Part shown: positions 1 to 8,356 of the stretch, one piece after another
How positions within the stretch are numbered: the stretch's first letter is position 1
Layout of the letters: the number at the start of each line of letters is the position of its first letter
From: Oceanobacter mangrovi
Lineage (GTDB): Bacteria > Pseudomonadota > Gammaproteobacteria > Pseudomonadales > Oceanobacteraceae
Assembly: GCF_019740315.1 (NCBI RefSeq)
Contig: NZ_JAHXZR010000005.1
Location: 1-64,000 of the forward strand
Length of the DNA: 64,000 bases
Reading direction: 5' to 3'
Program-made: the position numbers and the translations under genes
The notes under the pieces: generated by a model
Database searches by the model: none
Seen by the model: the letters and a program-made list of their open reading frames with translations, nothing else
What the model was told of the DNA's origin: nothing

Positions 1-3000
1 AGTCGTAATGGCTTTCACGGCCACTGTTTTCCAGAATGGCGGTACGGCGACCGGTGTTATCCACCTCGTAGTCGAGTTTGGCGATGACGCTGGCATCCGC
101 TGACTGCGTGGTCAGGGTTTGCAGGCGATTGACGCTGTCGTATTGGTAGTTTTGTGATACCCCGTTTGGATATACCACGGTCTCCACCGAGCCAACCTTG
201 TTGTATTCATAACGGGTGGTCTGGCCGTGATTGTCGGTCAGGGTTTGCAGGCGGTTCAGTGCATCGTAGCTGTAGCTGACCGTTGAGGTTTCTCCTGCGG
301 CGATCACTCGGCGTTCGAGGATGTTACCGGCCAGGTCATAGCCGTATTCGATACGGCTGCCGTTGGGCTGGTCTTCGCCGGTCTGACGATCCATGTCATC
401 AAATTGGTAGTACCAGCTGCGTGTGCCCTGATCGTCCGTCAGGGTTGCCGAGGTGCGATTACCCGCCAGGTCGTACTGGTAGGTTTCGTAACTGCCGTCA
501 CTGTAGTCAACCCGCAACAGCTGCCCCATCAGGTCGTACTGGTAATGGCTGGTGTCACCATTAAAGTCAGTATGGCTGCTGGTGTTGCCTGCGTTGTCGT
601 AGCTGAAGGATTCCACCTGGCCTTCTGGCAAAGTGCGGGTTAGTACCTGGCCGTTGGAATTATAGGTCCAAAGGGTGCTGTGGTTGTTGGCGTCGGTCTG
701 GCGGATGCGGTTACCGGCCTGATCATATTCGTACTCGGTGCGTTGCAGGTACGCGTCGATCACTGCCAGCAAACGACCTTCGGCATCGTATTCATAGCCG
801 GTGACCATACCTGCCTGATCGGTGCTGGAAGTACGACGACCCAGTGCGTCCATACCGCTGGCAGTAGTGGTGGTGTCTGCATGGATAACTGCCACCCGCT
901 GGTCAAGCTTGTTGTATTCATAACGTGTCACACGACCAAGCGCATCGGTTTCGTTCAGCAGGTTACCGTTGTCGTCGTAGTCGTAGTGATGTTCTTCGCC
1001 CAAAGCATTACGCACCAGCGTGCGACGACCGGCCTGGTCGTATTCGTATTCCGTGCGGTGGCCGAAAACATCGATTTCGGCGCTGACTCGCCCACCCGGG
1101 TTGTATTCAGTTTCGACTTGTGTGCCGTCTGGATAGTGGGTAATGGTCTGGCGGTTAAGTTTGTCGTACTCGAAATACGTGGTGCGGCCAGCCCGGTCGG
1201 TGCTGGAGGTTTTGTTGTTCTCCGAATCGTAGCCATGGCTTTCGGTGGAGCCATCCGGGTATTCCACCTCGATCAGGTTGCGGTAAACATCGTAGCTGCA
1301 ATGGGTTGCCCGGCCAGCACGGTCAATCGTAGTGACTTCGTTGCCAACCTCATCAAACAGGGTTTCACTGCTAGTGCCATCCGGATAGGCGGTTTTGGTC
1401 AGCCGGTTCAGGCTGTCGTATTCGTACCAGGTGGTTTCATCAACCAGCTCGCCATTTACGGTACGAGCACGGCGTTCGCTGAGCACATTGCCGTTATCGT
1501 CATAGCTGTAATACGTGGTAACACCCAATACATCGGTTTCACGCATTTTGAAACCGAGATCGTTGTAAACGTAGTCGGTCCGACCTTGCAGCACGTCGTA
1601 GGTGTGGATGACCTGACCTTTGTCATCAAACTCGTTGGTGGCTATCTGATTGTTGGCGTCAGTGATACTGACCAGACCGCCGAACTCGTCGTAGGCCATG
1701 GTGTATTGATGCTGCAACGGATCGGTAATCAGGATTTCCTGATTACGGTCGTTGTATTCGTAATAGGTGGTGTTATTGAGTGCATCGGTAATCGACAGGA
1801 TGTTGTCGTACTCATCGTACTCGGTAGTTTCGGTTTCACCGAGCGGGTTGGTCACCGAGGTCTCATTGCCCCGATCATCATAGGTGTAGGTGGTTGAATA
1901 CCCCAGCGCGTCCACTTTGGTGGTGACGTTACCGCGATCATCGTAATAGAAAATGGTGTTAAAGCCATTTCTGTCAGTCACCACGCTCTGGCGGCCTTCG
2001 ATGTTGTTGTCAAATTCGGTGAGGTTACCGTCGGCGTCTTCCTGTGCGATCAGACGTCCATCATCGTCGTAGATATTTTTGGCGACCTTGCGACCGAGCG
2101 GGTCAAGAATATCTACCAGGCCGTGTTTGCCGTTGTAACTGAAACTGGTGACATTGCCTTCGGTATCGGTGTAGGCGGTCAGATCGCCCTGGGTATCGTA
2201 GGCATATTCATAAACGTGGTCGGCCGGGTCCGTCATGCGTGTAATTCGGCCCTCGGCATCACGCTCAAAGCTGATTCCGATACCACTGGAATGGGTTATG
2301 CCACTGTCAGTGTAGGTCAGGCGATTACCGTTAGGATCTTCGATATAACGGATACCAAAGTCCTGGTTCAGGTAATAGATATAGCCTTCTCGTGTGGTGA
2401 GGATGTAGTCAGACACCATCACAGCACTGGTATCGAGATCGACCATATCGCCGTCGTTGCTGAGCACATACATGGAATCGGCTGCATCAGCGTGAAGTGA
2501 TGAACTGGTGCCGTTAATCGCTTCAAATTTGAAACTGACGTAGGTGGAACCGGCCATATAACAGCCTTCCTGATAGGGGCTCTCACCCCCTGTCCCAACA
2601 ACTGTGCCCACTACTTTAAAGGCTTCGACATCGCCATTTGGCAAGGTCACGGTCACTCGCTTGGCAGATGTCGAATTGATACACATGGCCGTCAGGCTGA
2701 CTGGCTGTTCATCCACCAAAAAGGTGGCATGACTACTATATGTATTCCAGCCCTGGGTTGGTTCTGCCGACTCTTCAAGCAGAATATTCTGGTAATCCAC
2801 CGACCAGCCATAGCCAAAATCCAGATTTTCAGCACGTCGGCGGCTGTCGTATTGCCGCGTCACAACAACCGGTATGCCAGACACGGGAAGAGAAATATCT
2901 TCAAACGCCATACTGAAATTGCCGACTTTCATACCGCCTTCGATCAGCAAGGTGGCACTATCGTAGGTTTTATTACCACCCAGATCTTGAGCCATCAGCA

Positions 3001-6000
3001 CCAGGGTGTACTGCCCATTCATCATTGTGGTTGGGTCAAGCCTTGCCAGCGTTGTAGTGGCCGCCGCCGCAGCATCCCCTTCAGCCAAAATCACCGGTTC
3101 GTCGTCGTGACTGCGGTAACCAAGTAACTGCCAGTAAATTAACTGGTCGTCTTCAATAGTGGTGGTGATATCGACAGGGGCGGTAATTGATTGATCGGTT
3201 ACCAGGTCGACCAACATAGCCGTTGGTGGGACAAGATCCGTTGGGTCACGCACATAAACCGAAGCCGAAACTTCATCAGCACCAAGATCATCTTCAACAT
3301 GATAAACAAAGCTATGCTTGCCAGAGCCAGACAGAATGACTGACGCGTAACCATTAGCATCTATCGTGACCAGCTCGCCATCGTAGCTCAGCTGCTCTGT
3401 GTAATGACCAAGATGCCCGGTAAATCCAGCCTGTACTGTTAATGTATCGCCCTCTTCACCGATACGTTCAGGTACGACCAGAGTGGCTTGTAGTTCAGTA
3501 TCTGCAGATTGAACCGGAATCGTGAATGTTTGGCCGTGAACGAATTCACCGTCGGATACTTCATAGACTATGTCTGCCTCACCTCCCTGGCCATCGGCTG
3601 GAGTCCACGAAATAACACCAATGTCATCAATCACCATACCATCAGGGGCCTGCAATAACTGGTAGGTCAGGTTTTCCTCATCAGGGTTGTCGACGACAAC
3701 ATAATAAGAAAACTCCACTCCAACTCTGGCGTTTTGCGGTGGTGTAGAAGTGATTGTAAAGTCGTTATTAAGACGAGTTACTACCAATGTGTAACTTTGT
3801 AGTACGTATTCCCCCCTAGGGTCTTCGACTTTCAGAATAATGGGATAATTTCCAATATCGTCATCACCAAACTCACAAAGGAAAAGTCCTGTTGAAGACT
3901 TTATAGTACAGACGTCTGGGGCGGACTGTATGCTATATAGCAGTTCGTCACCATCGGCATCGGCGGCGATCATTTGGTAACTGTATGTAGTGCCTACTAC
4001 AATCGAGCCTGCAGGAACGCTGGTCAGAACCGGCGCTTCATTTTCGACGATCACTGCCACTTCAAATTGTTGTACGACAGATGCACGACCATCAGATACT
4101 GCATATTGTACGGTATGAATACCCTCTTGGGACTCTACTGGAGTCCATTGCAAAAGACCTGTAGCTGTTATTTCCATGCCTTCTGGCGCAGTCTGTAACT
4201 CATAACCGAGTACATCGCCATCATCATCAATAGCGGCTATCTGATACTCATACAAGTCACCAGCCAATACCTCAGTAGATGGTTCACTGGCCACAACCGG
4301 CGCTGTATTCACATAGGCAGTCAATGTCACTGACAATATGAACACATTACTGTTGCTGGCATCGTCGGATATACGTACCGAAACATCAAAATCGAGATCG
4401 CCATAATCTTCCAGCGTTATCCATTCAATCACACCCTGTTGACTAACCGTCATTCCCGTTGGAGCAGATACAATATCAAAGGTGAATTCTGTATCATCTT
4501 CCCAAATTACCGGTATAGAGTAAGACAGGGTTTCCCCTGCAGTTAGTTCGACGCTATCCGTAGCAGCTTCCAAAGCCGGTGGAATGTCATCAACCTCGAC
4601 AGTCGTGACATACAGAGTCAGGGCATACGTTGCAGACAGGCCCCTGGGGTCAGAAACCAGCACCTCTATAGCCACTTCCTGATCAGAAGAAACTGCCGGG
4701 CTATTCCAGTTCAGAACACCGTCACCCGATACATCAAGACCATCAGGACCCGATATAATCTCAAACGTCAGAGCTTCCCCTTCAGGATCGGAAGCTGGAA
4801 TCACGTGATTCAGTGCTTCTCCAGCAGTTATCTCTATCGACTCCTCCGCATCAGTAAATATCGGCGGTTGGTTCGGATCTTTTACCGCCAGTAAATAAAC
4901 CTGACTATCTCGCAGACCATAACCATCCATTGCCTCTACTTTGATTTCAACTTCACCAATGTTTTCTTCACCCGGTTCCCACGAAATAACACCATCAGTG
5001 AATGTCATACCTTGCGGGTATGTTTCCAGAGACCAGCGCAAACCTGTTTCATTAGGATCACTGGCTTCCGGAATGTATTCATAAACCTGGTTATAATAAA
5101 CTTCTGTCTCAGGGACAGTATATATCTCAGGATAGACTCCTGACTGATTAGTCACAACAAGTGTAAATTTTTGCTTGGCATAAAGACCATCACTCCCGGT
5201 GTATTCAATAATTATTGAATGAGTTCCGATATCATCATTTACAGGCACCCACTCCAAAATGCCTGTCGAAGCATTTATATAAGCTCCATCAGGAGCAGAA
5301 AAAATTGAAAATATTCCATCATCAAAATTCACTCCCACAGGGGTGTAAACATATGAAGAGCCTGATGGTATTTGCTGAGGAGGTATAGATGTAAAATATG
5401 GCTGATTACAATCACCGATAGGACTATAAGTGTTAATGAATTGCCAACTGAGAATGTCGTGATCACCCCATGCTTCGCCTGTTCCTGAAGTAAACCCCAC
5501 ATATGCATCCTCCTGTTCGAGAACACTTGCCAGATCGACCTGATACGAAATCAGAGGTTCTTCAGGTCGGGTGTAGTCCAGGGAAAGACGCACTTCCAGG
5601 CTATCTGAACTGCCATCATAATCTATCCATGAATACCAGATATCGCCGTCATTCATTCTATCTTCAATTACTTTGAGAGTACGAGAATAACCACTCCCGT
5701 TAATATTAACACCTACATGATTACCACTATATTTGTCCCGTGAGCCATTATTATAGGTATCATACTCGATCCCCAGACTGGTATTTATTCCTTGATATCC
5801 TATACCGACACCGCTTCCACCGACTTCATTACTAACGGTTTGAATGACAAACACAATACCGTCCGCACCATCGCCATCATTGTCTGATATCCCCCCTGGA
5901 TTGGAGATTCTGAAGCTGAAAAATGTGCTGAATGAAGCCTCAAAACCACTATCATCGGCCAAAGGAATTCTTTCTTCCAGAAAAGCACTACCCGCCTGCC

Positions 6001-7831
6001 AGCGACTACTGCCAGTCAAACGTAAGACTCCCTCAGCATCTGTGGGATATATAATTTCACTATCGCCGTTCAACTTCAGCGATGTCGTGTCGATAAACCC
6101 ATCAAAACTAACATTAATCGCATCACCAGGAATACACTGAGCTTCAATATCCTTGACTTCAATTTGATATGTCTGAACATCGGATAATCCCTGAGGGTCA
6201 GTAACAACAACCGAAACCTGAACGGCGTCTGTTATTTCATCGGGGGCGATCCAGCTGATCAAGCCCGAACCCGGAGTAATAATCATCCCTTCAGGGCTAT
6301 CTGTCAGAGCATAAAGCAGCTCATCACCATCAGGATCTGTAGCAGACACATCATATATGTAAGCTTCTCCTAAAAATGCGCTGGTTCCCGGGACGGATTC
6401 AATAAAAGGTGGGTTGTTTACCGCCTCAACGGTTATTTCTATTAACGCCATATCGGATGTTAATTCACCATCAGAAACCTGATAGGAAAAATTTTCCACG
6501 CCAGAAAAATCATCATCAGAAACATATGTCAGAGTTGAGCCTGATATAGTCGCGGAACCATTCTGTGGCTGAGAAACCAACATATAATTCAGAACCATTG
6601 AGTCTGCATCTATTCCAACCAGAGCCAAATCAACACTAACGCCCGAGTATGTTATTGCCGATACAGCTTCAGCTTTTGGAGCAGCATTCGCTGGTACGTC
6701 TCCATCCGATCCTTCGTCATCCGTATCTTCGCAGTACCCTTCCTCGGCAAACGTCTCGGTGTCCTGATAAACCAGATGAACATTCTCATTATTAAGAACC
6801 GAGATATTATCGGCCAACAATTCGCCAACCAGAATAAAACCGGGATAAGAACGAATTATGGCATCGCCACCTCCCGAATACAGACTGGCTGCTATTTTTG
6901 CCCTGTCATACAAGACCAGATCATTCTCGTATGAAAAGACAGCAAGACGCTCAGGATTTTGGTCTGAGCCATCCAGTTCGTCGCTATCCACATCACAGTT
7001 ATTATAATTGATGCAGCTGCCGTTATTAAATGGCTTGGATTGAGTGTCCTTGACGTAAAATCTGACCTTGCCTGATCCATCCCCCAGAGGGTTACCATCA
7101 TCATCCGTTGTTCTGACATACAGGTAGCTGGCACCAATTTCAAGACTACCCAGGAAATATGAACCCGGCTCAAACACCATGACAGAGCCTTCAGCACCTT
7201 CCAGATTGGTTATATGATAGGGATTGCCGGAATTATCGTACTTAAAATACAAAGAGTGCGAACTGGTTTCAATACGTATTTCTCCCCAGTCAGAGTTTTC
7301 AAAATAGAAATACTCCTCATCCGATTCTGGTTCAGGAAAGACAATATCACTGACACTTTCATGGCCACAAACATCAGCCCCACACCATTCGCCTGAACTT
7401 TGCTTATATTTAACATCATCAATATAAACAACTGTCGTGGAACCCTTTATTTTCACAGTACGATCATTACCGGATTCTTCAAAATCCGGCAATGCCAGAT
7501 TACCAACCGTATTGCCACTGGCCGATACACCGCAGCTGCTTTGATTGGGTTCATAATAATTTTCAGGTAATACATTCAGGGTTGTGGCTCCCTGAATGGA
7601 TATATTACATACGTCGTCGTCTGCCTTCCAACTTGTGGTGCTGCCATCGTTAATTTCGATAACGCCATTCTCAAAAACACCCAGTACTCCTCCCGCCATA
7701 TTACTGCTACTACAGGTGCCAGCGGTGGCAACCAGCGGGAAGATACAACAACCGAACAATGCAATATTATTTATTGCCTTTGCAGAGACAGTCTTCCTGA
7801 GTCGTTTCAGGATATTCATATCAAAAACCAT
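1..7831 (-). CDS. Giant secreted lectin/Ig-repeat/RHS (YD-repeat) protein, C-terminus beyond window
   Basis: One open frame runs from ATG 7831 to the window edge, about 2610 codons with no stop seen. The start has AGGGA about 10 nt upstream; an in-frame ATG at 7819 is less well supported. Residues 1-38 form a signal peptide (basic N-terminus, hydrophobic core, VATAG). Residues ~40-380 resemble the MshQ/DUF6701 type of agglutinin protein. Residues ~381-471 are a cadherin-like domain, followed by one He_PIG-type Ig domain. Residues ~561-805 look like an L-type (legume) lectin (DGADGIVFVIQ, GIEYDTYNN, NHVGVNING, YVGFTSGTG). Seven further Ig-like domains (SAPxGMxI...GxxxWxP) span ~810-1445. An RHS-type header (GGMKVGNFSMAFEDISLPV) begins near 1635, and dozens of YD repeats fill ~1815-2610 (for example YEYDQAGRRT). 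Domain calls come from motif reading. It is probably a surface adhesin or a polymorphic-toxin carrier; the C-terminal core and any toxin lie outside the window. Confidence 0.88.
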   Translation of the reverse strand, partial: MVFDMNILKRLRKTVSAKAINNIALFGCCIFPLVATAGTCSSSNMAGGVLGVFENGVIEINDGSTTSWKADDDVCNISIQGATTLNVLPENYYEPNQSSCGVSASGNTVGNLALPDFEESGNDRTVKIKGSTTVVYIDDVKYKQSSGEWCGADVCGHESVSDIVFPEPESDEEYFYFENSDWGEIRIETSSHSLYFKYDNSGNPYHITNLEGAEGSVMVFEPGSYFLGSLEIGASYLYVRTTDDDGNPLGDGSGKVRFYVKDTQSKPFNNGSCINYNNCDVDSDELDGSDQNPERLAVFSYENDLVLYDRAKIAASLYSGGGDAIIRSYPGFILVGELLADNISVLNNENVHLVYQDTETFAEEGYCEDTDDEGSDGDVPANAAPKAEAVSAITYSGVSVDLALVGIDADSMVLNYMLVSQPQNGSATISGSTLTYVSDDDFSGVENFSYQVSDGELTSDMALIEITVEAVNNPPFIESVPGTSAFLGEAYIYDVSATDPDGDELLYALTDSPEGMIITPGSGLISWIAPDEITDAVQVSVVVTDPQGLSDVQTYQIEVKDIEAQCIPGDAINVSFDGFIDTTSLKLNGDSEIIYPTDAEGVLRLTGSSRWQAGSAFLEERIPLADDSGFEASFSTFFSFRISNPGGISDNDGDGADGIVFVIQTVSNEVGGSGVGIGYQGINTSLGIEYDTYNNGSRDKYSGNHVGVNINGSGYSRTLKVIEDRMNDGDIWYSWIDYDGSSDSLEVRLSLDYTRPEEPLISYQVDLASVLEQEDAYVGFTSGTGEAWGDHDILSWQFINTYSPIGDCNQPYFTSIPPQQIPSGSSYVYTPVGVNFDDGIFSIFSAPDGAYINASTGILEWVPVNDDIGTHSIIIEYTGSDGLYAKQKFTLVVTNQSGVYPEIYTVPETEVYYNQVYEYIPEASDPNETGLRWSLETYPQGMTFTDGVISWEPGEENIGEVEIKVEAMDGYGLRDSQVYLLAVKDPNQPPIFTDAEESIEITAGEALNHVIPASDPEGEALTFEIISGPDGLDVSGDGVLNWNSPAVSSDQEVAIEVLVSDPRGLSATYALTLYVTTVEVDDIPPALEAATDSVELTAGETLSYSIPVIWEDDTEFTFDIVSAPTGMTVSQQGVIEWITLEDYGDLDFDVSVRISDDASNSNVFILSVTLTAYVNTAPVVASEPSTEVLAGDLYEYQIAAIDDDGDVLGYELQTAPEGMEITATGLLQWTPVESQEGIHTVQYAVSDGRASVVQQFEVAVIVENEAPVLTSVPAGSIVVGTTYSYQMIAADADGDELLYSIQSAPDVCTIKSSTGLFLCEFGDDDIGNYPIILKVEDPRGEYVLQSYTLVVTRLNNDFTITSTPPQNARVGVEFSYYVVVDNPDEENLTYQLLQAPDGMVIDDIGVISWTPADGQGGEADIVYEVSDGEFVHGQTFTIPVQSADTELQATLVVPERIGEEGDTLTVQAGFTGHLGHYTEQLSYDGELVTIDANGYASVILSGSGKHSFVYHVEDDLGADEVSASVYVRDPTDLVPPTAMLVDLVTDQSITAPVDITTTIEDDQLIYWQLLGYRSHDDEPVILAEGDAAAAATTTLARLDPTTMMNGQYTLVLMAQDLGGNKTYDSATLLIEGGMKVGNFSMAFEDISLPVSGIPVVVTRQYDSRRRAENLDFGYGWSVDYQNILLEESAEPTQGWNTYSSHATFLVDEQPVSLTAMCINSTSAKRVTVTLPNGDVEAFKVVGTVVGTGGESPYQEGCYMAGSTYVSFKFEAINGTSSSLHADAADSMYVLSNDGDMVDLDTSAVMVSDYILTTREGYIYYLNQDFGIRYIEDPNGNRLTYTDSGITHSSGIGISFERDAEGRITRMTDPADHVYEYAYDTQGDLTAYTDTEGNVTSFSYNGKHGLVDILDPLGRKVAKNIYDDDGRLIAQEDADGNLTEFDNNIEGRQSVVTDRNGFNTIFYYDDRGNVTTKVDALGYSTTYTYDDRGNETSVTNPLGETETTEYDEYDNILSITDALNNTTYYEYNDRNQEILITDPLQHQYTMAYDEFGGLVSITDANNQIATNEFDDKGQVIHTYDVLQGRTDYVYNDLGFKMRETDVLGVTTYYSYDDNGNVLSERRARTVNGELVDETTWYEYDSLNRLTKTAYPDGTSSETLFDEVGNEVTTIDRAGRATHCSYDVYRNLIEVEYPDGSTESHGYDSENNKTSSTDRAGRTTYFEYDKLNRQTITHYPDGTQVETEYNPGGRVSAEIDVFGHRTEYEYDQAGRRTLVRNALGEEHHYDYDDNGNLLNETDALGRVTRYEYNKLDQRVAVIHADTTTTASGMDALGRRTSSTDQAGMVTGYEYDAEGRLLAVIDAYLQRTEYEYDQAGNRIRQTDANNHSTLWTYNSNGQVLTRTLPEGQVESFSYDNAGNTSSHTDFNGDTSHYQYDLMGQLLRVDYSDGSYETYQYDLAGNRTSATLTDDQGTRSWYYQFDDMDRQTGEDQPNGSRIEYGYDLAGNILERRVIAAGETSTVSYSYDALNRLQTLTDNHGQTTRYEYNKVGSVETVVYPNGVSQNYQYDSVNRLQTLTTQSADASVIAKLDYEVDNTGRRTAILENSGRESHYD

Positions 7832-8057
7832 TATTCACAATTCCCTGTGAGATTTCTGTGTTTGAGAAGGACTGATTGTCCAGCCAGTGCCAGAGGAAGA
7901 TAGCCGCCGTGAGGAAATGAGGTCAGGTAGCGATCGTGAGACGATCTGAAAGAAGCAGGCATTCGTACATCCATGCAATATTTTGTAGTGATATCCGTAT
8001 CAACTGGATACATATAACATCAAAAACCGCCACTTATCTTACAAAACCCCATTGTTT

Positions 8058-8073
8058 TGTGACTCATATCACA
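8058..8073. promoter_or_regulatory. CRP/Vfr-type binding site
   Basis: The sequence is TGTGA-CTCATA-TCACA, a perfect match to both half-sites of the CRP consensus with the correct 6-bp spacer, set in A/T-rich flanks. It lies about 227 bp upstream of the lectin/RHS start codon and is the only such perfect site noticed. It suggests control of that gene by cAMP-CRP if the transcription start is far upstream. No promoter has been located. Confidence 0.6.
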
Positions 8074-8139
8074 AATTAAGACCTCAAGTTCAGGATGAGT
8101 AAGATGAAGTACTGCGGGATCCGTTTTCACAACTTTGTC

Positions 8140-8157
8140 AGTCAGCAGGCTGACTGC
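8140..8157. repeat. Short inverted repeat (8-bp arms)
   Basis: CAGTCAGC and GCTGACTG are perfect inverted arms separated by AG. The element directly precedes the dispersed repeat at 8161 and could be its boundary, an operator or an RNA hairpin. No T-tract follows on either strand. Confidence 0.4.
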
Positions 8158-8160
8158 ATG

Positions 8161-8290
8161 ACAGGCTGTTGCTTTTTGTTTTCGAGGCACTCAATGTCAG
8201 GCAAAAGCAGGAGAAAAGAGGGAAATTATGTGTGATAAAGGAGCAATATGAGCCTGTTTTTAACGCTGCAATGGTAACGCAAATAGACAA
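8161..8290 (+). repeat. Dispersed 130-bp repeat, copy 1
   Basis: This stretch aligns without gaps to the reverse complement of 35879-36008, with about 20 mismatches in 130 bases (roughly 85% identity). The best conserved blocks are GTTTTCGAGGCA, AGGAGAAAAGAGGG and GAGCCTGTTTTTAACGCTGC. One frame through both copies would encode similar peptides (FEALNVRQKQEKRG versus FEAVNARQKQEKRG). Both copies lie at gene 3' ends. No transposase is nearby. It could be a non-autonomous mobile repeat, an RNA element or a decayed coding repeat. Confidence 0.75.
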
Positions 8291-8316
8291 TAACCCTCCT
8301 GTCCCAGCCTTATTAT

Positions 8317-8348
8317 TTGTGGGAGCGAGAATTATCCCACTCCCACAA
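8317..8348 (-). terminator. Candidate terminator of the siderophore/RND operon
   Basis: TTGTGGGAG and CTCCCACAA are perfect 9-bp inverted arms around a 14-nt loop, starting 9 bases past the RND stop codon. On the minus strand the stem is followed by AATAATAAGG rather than a clean T-tract, so intrinsic termination is possible but not certain. Confidence 0.5.
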
Positions 8349-8356
8349 GCAACTAA

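Larger units (their letters stand above)
7832..8356. other. Intergenic region between RND operon end and lectin/RHS gene start
   Basis: This 525-base stretch holds no gene I can support. From right to left it contains a hairpin just after the RND stop codon (8317-8348), one copy of a 130-bp dispersed repeat (8161-8290), an 8-bp inverted repeat (8140-8157) and a perfect CRP-type site (8058-8073). The A/T-rich leader of the lectin/RHS gene follows. The short open frame crossing the repeat is treated as part of the repeat. Confidence 0.6.

Noticed and set aside
680-1897. A 405-codon plus-strand open frame inside the lectin/RHS gene
   Set aside because: It is the mirror of the repetitive YD-repeat coding on the minus strand. 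It is valine/glycine-rich with no recognisable domain, while the minus frame gives clear YD repeats.
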